From an uncultured bacterium (GTDB lineage Bacteria; Planctomycetota; UBA1135; GCA-002686595): 33,334 nucleotides of DNA. The notes under the pieces are model-generated. The model worked only from the letters and a program-made list of their open reading frames with translations. It was not told the DNA's origin and did not search any database. Shown piece by piece: positions 1 through 6,948 of the stretch; within the stretch, counting starts at the first letter, position 1; every line of letters begins with the position of its first letter. Position numbers and translations under genes: made by a program. The stretch is from the NCBI GenBank assembly GCA_937896235.1, contig CALBMX010000121.1:1-33334 (forward strand). Direction: 5' to 3'.

Positions 1-1
1 C

Positions 2-135
2 CGAACATACCGTGCCGCACACTTCTGATCACTTCTCCAACACTTTCGTACCGCACAGGCCCCAACTACGAACATACCGTGCCGCACACTTCTGATCACT
101 TCTCCAACACTTTCGTACCGCACAGGCCCCAACTA
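2..135 (+). repeat. Two perfect tandem copies of a 67-bp repeat unit
   Basis: Bases 2-68 and 69-135 appear identical by eye. The unit decomposes into about 10-11-bp blocks: CGAACATACC, GTGCCGCAC, ACTTCTGATC, ACTTCTCCAAC, ACTTTCGTACC, then GCACAGGCCCCAACTA. The ACTTCT/ACTTTC motifs recur at 21, 31 and 42, which is close to one DNA helical turn. This would put the motifs on one face of the helix, as in multi-site protein binding, but no binding protein is known. Confidence 0.9.
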
Positions 136-379
136 GGATTCCCCCGTCACGCCCACGTTAGCGGTTGCTATCAGGTACAAGGGGCTAGTGCGGGCGGACC
201 GCCAAGCGTGCACATTATCCGCTTTCCCGGTGACGTCGTTCTTTGATTCGAGTAGCGCGGCGTCCTTGGATCGAGGATTGCGCCCAGCTCACGCTGGGAC
301 GATCCTTCGCAGAAGGAAGCCCTGCGAGGACGCTAGAAGGCAAACATACGGAGACCCGCGAAGTACCGAGAGACGTACC
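69..379 (+). repeat. Direct duplication, copy 1 (323-bp period)
   Basis: Bases 69-345 match 392-668 without a visible mismatch (277 bp). After a 4-base ATAC insertion present only in this copy, the match resumes at 350-379 against 669-698. The block contains one repeat core plus about 210 bp of spacer with a nested stem structure at 260-333. The near-perfect match suggests a recent duplication, or possibly an assembly artefact. Short ORFs predicted here owe their similarity to the DNA duplication and are not supported as genes. Confidence 0.9.
260..333 (+). other. Nested stem structure within duplicated unit (copy 1)
   Basis: A 74-nt segment can fold with an outer 7-bp stem, GCGTCCT (260-266) with AGGACGC (327-333). 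Inside is GGATCG (268-273) with CGATCC (300-305), enclosing the hairpin CCCAGC-TCAC-GCTGGG (283-298). A further small hairpin, CCTTC-GCA-GAAGG, follows. The same structure lies 323 bp downstream at 583-656. It is tRNA-sized, but neither strand shows a T-arm GTTCRA loop or a consistent cloverleaf, so it is not called a tRNA. It could be a structured RNA or a cruciform-forming element; nothing here shows transcription. Confidence 0.5.
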
Positions 380-391
380 CGCGAACATACC

Positions 392-698
392 CGAACATAC
401 CGTGCCGCACACTTCTGATCACTTCTCCAACACTTTCGTACCGCACAGGCCCCAACTAGGATTCCCCCGTCACGCCCACGTTAGCGGTTGCTATCAGGTA
501 CAAGGGGCTAGTGCGGGCGGACCGCCAAGCGTGCACATTATCCGCTTTCCCGGTGACGTCGTTCTTTGATTCGAGTAGCGCGGCGTCCTTGGATCGAGGA
601 TTGCGCCCAGCTCACGCTGGGACGATCCTTCGCAGAAGGAAGCCCTGCGAGGACGCTAGAAGGCAAACGGAGACCCGCGAAGTACCGAGAGACGTACC
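392..698 (+). repeat. Direct duplication, copy 2 (323-bp period)
   Basis: This is the second copy of the block at 69-379, with the core boxes at 402 and 438 and the nested stem structure repeated at 583-656. It lacks the ATAC insertion. Just after it, at 699-720, the CGAACATACC-type short repeats have diverged to GCGAAGTACC and GACGTGCC, leading directly into the next, decayed core at 721. Confidence 0.9.
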
Positions 699-720
699 GA
701 CGCGAAGTACCAGACGTGCC

Positions 721-778
721 GTGCCGCATACCTCGGATCACTTCCTCAACACTTTTGTAACGCACAGGCTCCAACTGG
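721..778 (+). repeat. Diverged forward repeat core
   Basis: This is a fourth forward copy, clearly diverged. Its boxes GTGCCGCAT (721) and GTAACGCAC (757) keep the 36-bp start-to-start spacing seen in the other copies. GGATCACTTCCTCAACACTT between them matches the inner GATCACTTCTCCAACACTTT of the intact copies with a few changes. Retention of spacing despite base drift suggests a functional constraint on geometry. Confidence 0.8.
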
Positions 779-964
779 GTCCCCTGCCTAGGAGTCGTCA
801 ACAGGCGGTAATGGGGACGGGGCTAGATTCGCCTGAAGGTGTAGAGTCGGGTTTGCACTCACTTCGCTTGTGCTGCTGCGACTTAGCTTGAATCGGTCGC
901 TGCTGTCATAGATCGGGGAAGGTCGCGCTGATATTGCAACGCAGGTGCCGTACAGAGGAGTGCC

Positions 965-1080
965 ATGCCGGGACGCCTGGTCGTTTAGTGCGGTACAGAT
1001 GTGTCGGTAATGTGATCAGAAGTGTGCGGCACGGTATGTATACGACGGTATGTACGGCGCGGCATGTACAGCGGCACGGT
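965..1080 (-). repeat. Inverted repeat core A with short-repeat tail
   Basis: On the minus strand this is the same core as the forward copies. The boxes read GTGCGGTAC (988) and GTGCGGCAC (1024) on the plus strand, 36 bp apart. GGTAATGTGATCAG lies between them at 1006, 18 bp after the first box start. ATGCCGGGAC starts at 965, 23 bp before the first box. The core is followed by several degenerate copies of GGTATGTACGNCG (1033-1080). Confidence 0.85.
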
Positions 1081-1200
1081 AGGTCGGCATTTCTCGCTTC
1101 GCTTTATCGCTACCGCATTTATGGATGTAGATGGCATCGCCGCACTGCAATGGGGTTGCCGCACGGATCCCGCGTGAGGGGCGCATAGGAGGGGCTTGCG

Positions 1201-1275
1201 ATGCCGGGACACTTACTTGCCATGTGTGGTCTCGATGCGCCGGTAATGTGATTAGGGCTGTGCGGGACGGTATGT
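1201..1275 (-). repeat. Inverted repeat core B
   Basis: This diverged inverted copy has boxes GTGTGGTCT (1224) and GTGCGGGAC (1260), again 36 bp apart. GGTAATGTGATTAG starts at 1242, 18 bp after the first box. ATGCCGGGAC starts at 1201, 23 bp before the first box. The sequence has drifted but all three internal distances equal those of cores A and C. Confidence 0.8.
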
Positions 1276-1321
1276 CTGGTATCCCTGCTCCTGCGTTCGG
1301 TGTGGCTCGCGGGGGCTCGCG

Positions 1322-1442
1322 ATGCCGAGGCGATTGCTAGTTGTGTGCGGTACGGATGTGTTGGTAAAGTGATCAGAAGTGTGCGGCACGGTATGAACGC
1401 CGGTATGAACGCGCGGTATGTGAGCGGTATGAACGCGCGGTG
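1322..1442 (-). repeat. Inverted repeat core C with GGTATGAACGCGC tail
   Basis: The core has boxes GTGCGGTAC (1345) and GTGCGGCAC (1381), with GGTAAAGTGATCAG starting at 1363 and ATGCCGAGG at 1322. Its reverse complement is nearly identical to the intact forward units. It is followed by about four degenerate direct repeats of GGTATGAACGCGC (roughly 1389-1442), matching in inverse orientation the CGAACATACC tails of the forward copies. A more decayed copy (GGTAAAGTGG at 1499, GTGTGCGCAGG at 1515) lies just before the DUF4870 gene. Confidence 0.85.
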
Positions 1443-1594
1443 GGTTAGTCGGGGGAAGTGAAGGGTGCTTTGTTCTTCTCGCTTAGGGGCACTGTGGCGG
1501 TAAAGTGGTTGGAGGTGTGCGCAGGGAAATCCTCGGCCAGGCGTCTCCGTGAAATCGAAGTGGGGCCTTTCCTAATAAGTAGAGGTCCATCGCT

Positions 1595-2230
1595 ATGAGT
1601 ACCCCAATGACAAACAGTTTCAGTGAAGAAGAGTGGCGCGAGAGTGCCGAAGGAAGCCCCTCCTTTCATTTCGAGAAGGGGGTGGGCGCCAAGAAGTCGT
1701 CGTTTGAGCCCGACCACCACGAGGCAGAGGACTCGGAGTTGGATGCTAGTGCCCGTGAGTGGCGTGCGGCCGAGCCTCCTCCCCTTCGAGACGAGCAGCA
1801 GCGTCAAAGTAAAGAGTCCCGTTCGCGCGGCTTTGGGAACGATGCCCGCAATCCCAACCACTCCAATGCTGGTGGCTTTGTGGACTGTGGCGATCCCGAG
1901 GAGCGGAACTGGGCGATGATCTCACACGGGGCTGGCGCCGTCGCGGCGCTGTTCTCTGTAGGTGTTCTAGGCTGGGCGGCTCCGCTTGTGATCTGGCTCA
2001 CGCGCAGGGATGAAAGCGGCTTCGCTGCGGGGCAGGCAAAGGAGGCGTTGAACTTCCAAATCTCAATGCTCCTCTACAGCCTTGTCGCGGGATTGCTGTG
2101 CATCATCTTGATTGGTTTCCCCATTCTCTTTGTTCTCTGGATCGTGAATCTGGTTTGCTCGATTCAGGGTGCCATGAAGACGCACGAGGGCGAGCTTTAC
2201 AACTATCCCTGGAACCTGCGCCTCGTTTAG
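1595..2230 (+). CDS. DUF4870 (Tic20-like) membrane protein with disordered N-terminus
   Basis: The product is 211 aa. Residues 1 to about 105 are hydrophilic and low in complexity, rich in Glu, Ser and Arg. Residues about 107-211 form a DUF4870 domain. It starts NWAMISHGAGAVAALF and has hydrophobic helices around 112-135 and 150-190. It also has the typical segments PLVIWLTRRDESGFAAGQ and KEALNFQISMLLYS, and ends YNYPWNLRLV. Family members are small integral membrane proteins of unknown biochemical role. The ATG at 1595 has AGAGG at 1581-1585, a good Shine-Dalgarno spacing. The gene sits directly downstream of the repeat cluster and is followed by a 17-bp perfect hairpin. The long polar N-terminal extension is more than the usual domain needs. 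The family call is secure; the function is not known. Confidence 0.85.
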   Translation: MSTPMTNSFSEEEWRESAEGSPSFHFEKGVGAKKSSFEPDHHEAEDSELDASAREWRAAEPPPLRDEQQRQSKESRSRGFGNDARNPNHSNAGGFVDCGDPEERNWAMISHGAGAVAALFSVGVLGWAAPLVIWLTRRDESGFAAGQAKEALNFQISMLLYSLVAGLLCIILIGFPILFVLWIVNLVCSIQGAMKTHEGELYNYPWNLRLV

Positions 2231-2264
2231 CGCTTACCTGGCACTGCCGACTCCGTCCGGCAGC

Positions 2265-2311
2265 AAAAAAGTCACTCGGACTGAAACGGCTATTCCGTTT
2301 CAGTCCGAGTG
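2265..2311 (-). terminator. Rho-independent terminator, minus strand
   Basis: CACTCGGACTGAAACGG (2273-2289) pairs perfectly over 17 bp with its complement at 2295-2311, around a 5-nt loop. On the minus strand the stem is followed after two bases by TTTTTT (complement of 2265-2270), the classic intrinsic-terminator layout. It would end minus-strand transcription leaving fadE, about 290 nt past its stop. On the plus strand there is no U tract, but the stem may still stop DUF4870 readthrough. Confidence 0.8.
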
Positions 2312-2508
2312 CTCTTACAGAGAGCGACACTCGGGCTCGCCGACCGCAAGCCCGAAACCAGGGCTTCTCCTCCCTACTGCGCTCAAGTTAGCTTCGTTGA
2401 TGAGGAGTCCCGTTCGAAGATGCCTCTGCTTCGCTTCGCTCTAGCGGCAGATTGAGAGGTAGTCGCTCTCAGTTTAGACCCCACAACTTTTCTTGCAGAG
2501 GTATGGGC

Positions 2509-2544
2509 AAGTCACCCGCGAAGCTTCAACTACGCGGGTGACTT
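2509..2544 (-). terminator. Perfect 12-bp hairpin downstream of fadE
   Basis: AAGTCACCCGCG (2509-2520) pairs perfectly with CGCGGGTGACTT (2533-2544) across a 12-nt loop that contains AAGCTT. It lies 59 nt after the fadE stop. No clean U tract follows on either strand, so it may be a transcript-stabilising hairpin or a weak terminator rather than a full intrinsic terminator. Confidence 0.5.
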
Positions 2545-2603
2545 ACTGACTTTCTGGACGATCTGTGGCGACGCATCTGAAACGGCCGTCTATCGGAAGG
2601 CTG

Positions 2604-5048
2604 CTAGCGCCGGGATTCTAAGAACTTCTCGTTGGCGAAAGAGTCCACCTGGACAATCTCGTTGCGCTCGACCGTGGCGATCGAAAGTAGCTCGCGATCC
2701 TCACGGGTGATCACACCAGCTTCCTCGGCGCGATCGTGAAGGGTCGCCTTCGGTTTACTCTCGATCTTCTTTGCGCCTATGCCTTCGCGAATTTTTCGCT
2801 GAACCGGTAGCGCAGCGATGACATCGCCAAGCACCTTCTCTAAACGACCTAGTCCAACTTCATCAGAGGGCGGGAGAAAGATGCCCGAACCTAGGTGAGT
2901 TCGCGCCTCTCCATCAAACAGAATACCACGCGCAACACGAGCGCCTAGATGATCCGACGGTGGCGTCATGCGAGGGCCAAATGGAAACACCATGACGCGC
3001 ATAAGCGCTGCTGCCGGCCTGACCGGGAAGTTTCTGATGACGCCAAGAAGGGCCTGCTCGGCCTCGTATAGGGCCGTTTGAGCCGCCCACCGCATGTACG
3101 GCAGGTCGCGCTCTGGGGACCCTTCGAGTCGGAACCTGTGGATCGCGGCCGACCCCACATACATCCACGCCAGGACGTCGGCCAGTCGGCCCGTCATCTT
3201 CTCCATGCGCTTTAGGCCACCGCCAAGGACGCCCATCGAAATGTCCGAGACGATTGCGAATGAGGCGGAGAGTCGCGTGATTTGTTTCATGTAGTACCCG
3301 GTCGGACCACTCGCGGGAACCCCCGCAACGTAGCCGCCAGTCAACCCCAAGACCATGGCTCGTGACGCGTTGGAAAAGATGAATCCAACGTGCCCAAAGA
3401 AAGCCCGATCAAACGCGCCCAAGTCTTTGGAGGCAGCCGCGTCGATTTCCTTTTGCGCGAAAGGGTGGCAGCGAATCGCCCCCTGCCCGAATACGATCAT
3501 GGAGCGCGTCAAGATGTTGGCCCCCTCAACGGTGATGCTAATCGGGGCCCCCGTGTATCCCGCCGAGAGGATGTTGCGAGGTCCGCGCGAGATACCCGCG
3601 CCGCCGACAACGTCCATGGCGTCGGTCATCGCCGAGCGCATGGCCTCGGTCATCCAACGCTTGCAGATGGCCGTGAGTACTGCCGGCTTCTCGCCTGCAT
3701 CGATAGCTCCAACGGTGAGCGAACGCATCGCGTCGAGATAGTAGCTGGTGCCAGCGATGCGCGCGAGTGGCTCTTCGATACCTTCGAATTGTCCGATGGG
3801 CATGCCAAACTGCTGGCGAACGCTGCCGTAAGCGCCCGTCGTGCGCACGGCGAGTTGAGCGCCAGCGCAGGCTTGGCTCGGCAGGGAAATCCCGCGGCCT
3901 GCAGCCAAACAGTCCATCAACATCCGCCATCCCTTGCCCGCGTTTTTCTCGCCGCCGATGATGAAGCCGATCGGTACAAAGACATCTGTACCGATGGTCG
4001 GACCGTTAAAGAAAGGAACGCCAAGTGGGTCGTGTCGACGGGAGGTATCCACACCCGGCAAATTCGTTGGAATCAAGGCGCACGTGATGCCGTACTCAAC
4101 GTTGCTTCCGATCAGCCCGTTCGGATCGCGCAGCTTGAACGCCAAGCCCAAAAGTGTCGCTACGCTAGAGAGGGTGATGTAGCGTTTGCTCCAGTTGAGG
4201 CGGATACCCAGGACCTCTTCGCCTTCCCATTCACCCATCTCGACAACGCCATTGCTTGTCATGGAGGCGGCATCGCTACCGGCGCCAGGCTCCGTTAGCG
4301 CAAACGCTGGCAGCTCTCGGCCGTCCGCCAACCGGGGCAGAAGGCGGTCCTTCTGTTCCTCAGTTCCGTAGTGCCCAAGGAGCTCAGCGGGGCCAAGCGA
4401 GTTAGGGACCATCACGGTCACGGCCAAGACCGTCGAACGCGACGAGAGCTTTAGAATGACTGCCGAGTGTGCAATCGCAGAGAAGCCCTTGCCCCCGTAT
4501 TTCTTGGGGATGATCAGGCCGAAGAAGCCCTCTTGTTTGAGGTACTCCCAGACCTCTGTTGGCAAATCCCCCGCTTGGGAAACTTCCCACTCCGTAACCA
4601 TCTTGCATACTCGTTCAACGGGCCCGTCCAAGAATTCCTTCTCTTCCTTCGTGAGCTCTTTGGGCCTGAAGGCCAAGAGCTTCTTCCAATCGGGCTTCCC
4701 TGAGAACAAGTCACCATCCCACCACACGCTTCCAGCTTCAAGAGCGGTCTTCTCTGTCTCGCTCATGACCGGCAAAATAGGCGCGATGAGCTTAAATACG
4801 GTGGGGGTGATCAGGGCGCGCCGAATGGGTGTCGGGCCTAAAATCAACAGCGGAATTGACCACAGAAACAAGATCAGAACCCAGCCGTCGGCCAAGCCGG
4901 TGCACCAATGGGCTCCGTCCTCGATAGGGCCTCCAAAAATGGCTGATAACACGAGCAGCCAGGCCAGCGACGAGGCGGCAAAAGGGCGGTTGTGATACAG
5001 CAAAGTGACCGCGGCCGAAAGGGCAAGGGCAAGCAATAGAATGGTCAT
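2604..5048 (-). CDS. fadE: Acyl-CoA dehydrogenase FadE
   Basis: The product is an 814-aa FAD-dependent acyl-CoA dehydrogenase for the first step of fatty-acid beta-oxidation, making trans-2-enoyl-CoA and passing electrons toward the quinone pool. The length equals that of E. coli FadE. Residues 1-80 form two or three hydrophobic helices. The N-terminal dehydrogenase domain follows from about 135, with the ALTEPGAGSD signature at 250-259. The middle and C-terminal FAD domains run to about 520, including VEGANILTRS at 508-516, where the conserved Glu lies. The rest is the FadE-specific C-terminal region (DUF1974), with FGQGAIRCHP at about 520-529. The gene is last in a minus-strand run after glpD, 163 nt downstream of it. 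No clear Shine-Dalgarno precedes the ATG. The assignment is strong. Confidence 0.96.
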   Translation of the reverse strand: MTILLLALALSAAVTLLYHNRPFAASSLAWLLVLSAIFGGPIEDGAHWCTGLADGWVLILFLWSIPLLILGPTPIRRALITPTVFKLIAPILPVMSETEKTALEAGSVWWDGDLFSGKPDWKKLLAFRPKELTKEEKEFLDGPVERVCKMVTEWEVSQAGDLPTEVWEYLKQEGFFGLIIPKKYGGKGFSAIAHSAVILKLSSRSTVLAVTVMVPNSLGPAELLGHYGTEEQKDRLLPRLADGRELPAFALTEPGAGSDAASMTSNGVVEMGEWEGEEVLGIRLNWSKRYITLSSVATLLGLAFKLRDPNGLIGSNVEYGITCALIPTNLPGVDTSRRHDPLGVPFFNGPTIGTDVFVPIGFIIGGEKNAGKGWRMLMDCLAAGRGISLPSQACAGAQLAVRTTGAYGSVRQQFGMPIGQFEGIEEPLARIAGTSYYLDAMRSLTVGAIDAGEKPAVLTAICKRWMTEAMRSAMTDAMDVVGGAGISRGPRNILSAGYTGAPISITVEGANILTRSMIVFGQGAIRCHPFAQKEIDAAASKDLGAFDRAFFGHVGFIFSNASRAMVLGLTGGYVAGVPASGPTGYYMKQITRLSASFAIVSDISMGVLGGGLKRMEKMTGRLADVLAWMYVGSAAIHRFRLEGSPERDLPYMRWAAQTALYEAEQALLGVIRNFPVRPAAALMRVMVFPFGPRMTPPSDHLGARVARGILFDGEARTHLGSGIFLPPSDEVGLGRLEKVLGDVIAALPVQRKIREGIGAKKIESKPKATLHDRAEEAGVITREDRELLSIATVERNEIVQVDSFANEKFLESRR

Positions 5049-5211
5049 TAGATCTGCAAGGGAAATCGTTTCAAAGGCGGTGCTGAGCCCGTTGGCTTAG
5101 CCAGTCCGCCATCCATATAAGGAGATCGGTTGATCGGGTCTATACCTTGGGCTTCAAACACCGGTTTCCCAAGGGCAAACCCGCAGTCAGGTTCGGGTTT
5201 AGTCGAGACAC

Positions 5212-6894
5212 TTACTTCTTCCGCCAAAGGTGTCTTCGGTCGAGCTCTATTCTCGCGTCGTCGATTTGGGCGGCCACTTGCTCGGGAGACCATTGCAGAA
5301 GGCTTCCCAACCGGCTTGCCAATGGTGGAATCAAGGACCGAACGCTCGGCTCGCTTCCAAGCCCGACGTCGCTGCGCCTGAAGAGGAAGTCCACGAGCCC
5401 TCTCGCGTCCTCCCGGTGTACCGCCCAATCGAGTTCACCCCAAAGAGTGCGGGGGTCGATCGGCTCCAGCCCATCCTGTCGGCCCGCGCAAAACGAGCGC
5501 ACCTCTGCACCTTGGGCTGCGTAGCGACTGTCCCAAGCGAGGGCGAGCGGATCGATGGCCTGGACGGGAGTGCCGGCATGCGATAAGCGCGACCATGCCG
5601 GCCTCGGAATGGGGCCACCAAGAGCACCGGCAAGTCGAATCTCGCGCGTGGGGGAGACCCTCCCCGCATTGCCAATACCTAGGCTGGACGTTAGGAGGTC
5701 GCCGAGTTTCTCCGCCCCGCTGCGATAGCCGGTGAGCTTTCCGCCGGCGATGGTGAAGAGGTTTCCTGCGCGCTCGATGCGCTCCTCGCGGGATCGCGCG
5801 GAGGGGCCCTTTTCGGGAGGTGCGGCGAGTAGAGGTCGCAAGCCGGCCCAAGTCGAGACGACGTCGTTGTCGGTCAGCCGAGAGGCGGGGACCAATGCAT
5901 TGGCAGAGTCCAATAAATACTGCACCTCGTTCGGCGTTGCAAACGGCCGGGGGCGCTTCGATCCGTCGGTAGGATTCACCTGCTCGTCGTCGATATCCGT
6001 CGTGCCCACGATCGTATGGTTTGGCCATGGGATCAAGAACATGACACGCCCGTCCACTGCCGACGTGAAGATCACCGCGCCATCCGTGGGCAGCCGGGTA
6101 CGCGGAAGAACGATATGGCTTCCACGGGTTGGCGCAGTCCATGCAGAGTCCGTTTTCGATCCCGTGCCGGGTCCGAACTTCGTGATGGCTAAGAGCGCAT
6201 CCGTCGACGGGCCACCCGCCAAAACGACCGCCTTCGTTTGCAACTCGATTTCGTCGCCCGATTCGGTGTCACGCAAGGTGGCTACCGGGCCTCGCCTTGT
6301 GTCCTCAATGCCGATGGCTTGGAACCTGGAGAGTGCCAATGCGCCTTGGCGCTTGGCCGTATGGAGGACGGCGAGTGCAAGGCGCGCATCGTCCGTCGCG
6401 GCATCGATATAGCTCCCACCACCCCGCAAGCGCGCCCCGTCGATACCGGGGATTCGCATCTCCAAATCTCGCCGCGATCGCTTGTTCGGCAAGCCAAGGG
6501 CATGCGGTGTAGCGAGCGCCGAGTACAGCCAAAGCCCGGCCATGATCTTCGCCATGCCAACGCGATCCCCCCGCATTACGGGAAAGTGAAACTCCTCTGG
6601 CCACACGAAGCCGGCCGCGTTCCTAAGGAGCAAGGCGCGCTCCAGGCAGGAGTCCCGCACCAGGGAAAACTCAAAGTGCTCGAGGTAGCGCAAGCCGCCG
6701 TGAATCAATCGCGAAGAGGAGCTCGACGTTTCACCACCCCAATCACCTTGATCGATCACGAGTGGCCTCAATCCGCGCGCGGCCAGGTCTAGCGCTATAC
6801 CGAGTCCCATGATCCCACCCCCAACGACAAGAACATCGGGGGCTCCATCACCACGCAGCGTATCTAAGGTCTGCTCACGATCCAAGTTTGCCAT
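5212..6894 (-). CDS. glpD: Glycerol-3-phosphate dehydrogenase, FAD-dependent
   Basis: The product is about 560 aa and oxidises sn-glycerol-3-phosphate to dihydroxyacetone phosphate at the inner membrane, reducing quinone. The N-terminus carries the Rossmann FAD motif VLVVGGGIMGLGIALD. It is followed by the GlpD signature GGETSSSSSRLIHGGLRYLE and later by GTTDIDDEQVNPT and FTIAGGKLTGYRSGAEKLGD. The ATG at 6894 has GAGG 8 nt upstream. An alternative TTG at 6924 would add ten residues, but the ATG is preferred. prmA ends 54 nt upstream and fadE begins 163 nt downstream, so glycerol and fatty-acid catabolism genes are adjacent. In the FAD loop, Met replaces the common Asn of GGGINGAG. The family call is secure; the physiological role is inferred. 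Confidence 0.93.
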   Translation of the reverse strand: MANLDREQTLDTLRGDGAPDVLVVGGGIMGLGIALDLAARGLRPLVIDQGDWGGETSSSSSRLIHGGLRYLEHFEFSLVRDSCLERALLLRNAAGFVWPEEFHFPVMRGDRVGMAKIMAGLWLYSALATPHALGLPNKRSRRDLEMRIPGIDGARLRGGGSYIDAATDDARLALAVLHTAKRQGALALSRFQAIGIEDTRRGPVATLRDTESGDEIELQTKAVVLAGGPSTDALLAITKFGPGTGSKTDSAWTAPTRGSHIVLPRTRLPTDGAVIFTSAVDGRVMFLIPWPNHTIVGTTDIDDEQVNPTDGSKRPRPFATPNEVQYLLDSANALVPASRLTDNDVVSTWAGLRPLLAAPPEKGPSARSREERIERAGNLFTIAGGKLTGYRSGAEKLGDLLTSSLGIGNAGRVSPTREIRLAGALGGPIPRPAWSRLSHAGTPVQAIDPLALAWDSRYAAQGAEVRSFCAGRQDGLEPIDPRTLWGELDWAVHREDARGLVDFLFRRSDVGLGSEPSVRSLIPPLASRLGSLLQWSPEQVAAQIDDARIELDRRHLWRKK

Positions 6895-6948
6895 GGGTGC
6901 ATCCTCGGCTCTTGGCACGCGCAAGAGAAGCGTGCGCCCGCGAATCCG

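Larger units (their letters stand above)
1..1535. repeat. Cluster of phased non-coding repeats, forward then inverted
   Basis: This stretch holds no believable gene. It is built from copies of one element of about 45-65 bp. Each copy has two boxes of the form GTRCCGCAC whose starts are always 36 bp apart. Forward pairs start at 12/48, 79/115, 402/438 and 721/757. Inverted pairs (GTGCGGTAC type) start at 988/1024, 1224/1260 and 1345/1381, and a decayed inverted copy lies near 1499-1525. Forward copies are spaced 67, 323 and 319 bp apart, inverted copies 236 and 121 bp apart. The first forward copy touches the window edge, so the cluster may continue upstream. The function is unknown. A multi-site protein-binding array, a recombination-prone intergenic element or a transcribed structured RNA would all fit. 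The repeats are seen directly; the interpretation is open. Confidence 0.9.
2231..2603. other. Gene-free interval with hairpins between convergent genes
   Basis: No supported gene lies here. The interval separates the plus-strand DUF4870 gene from the minus-strand fadE gene. It contains a perfect 17-bp hairpin near its left side and a perfect 12-bp hairpin near the fadE end. Further GC-rich partial inverted repeats lie at about 2328-2355. The rest shows nothing recognisable. Confidence 0.6.

Noticed and set aside
260..333. tRNA gene
   Set aside because: Length and a 7-bp outer stem fit, but neither strand has a T-arm loop, anticodon arm or D arm in the right positions.
1..800. Integron attC sites
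   Set aside because: No paired RYYYAAC and GTTRRRY core sites at the ends of a unit, no integrase and no cassette genes.
188..891. Plus-strand ORFs at 188-418 and 511-891 sharing their first 52 residues
   Set aside because: Their identity is explained entirely by the 323-bp DNA duplication; tails differ, composition is Arg/Ser-rich and no ribosome site or motif is present.
1..1535. CRISPR array
   Set aside because: Copies are irregularly spaced (67, 323, 319, 236, 121 bp), occur in both orientations and lack uniform spacers or Cas genes.
1445..1861. Minus-strand ORF of 138 codons over the DUF4870 gene start
   Set aside because: It is antisense to a clear DUF4870 gene and shows no family features.
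3390..4298. Plus-strand ORF of 302 codons inside fadE
   Set aside because: It is a reverse-strand shadow of well-conserved fadE codons in GC-rich DNA.
5048..5428. Minus-strand ORF of 126 codons bridging glpD and fadE
   Set aside because: It overlaps the conserved glpD C-terminus in another frame and its unique part has no motif; at most an ending with chance adjacency to fadE.
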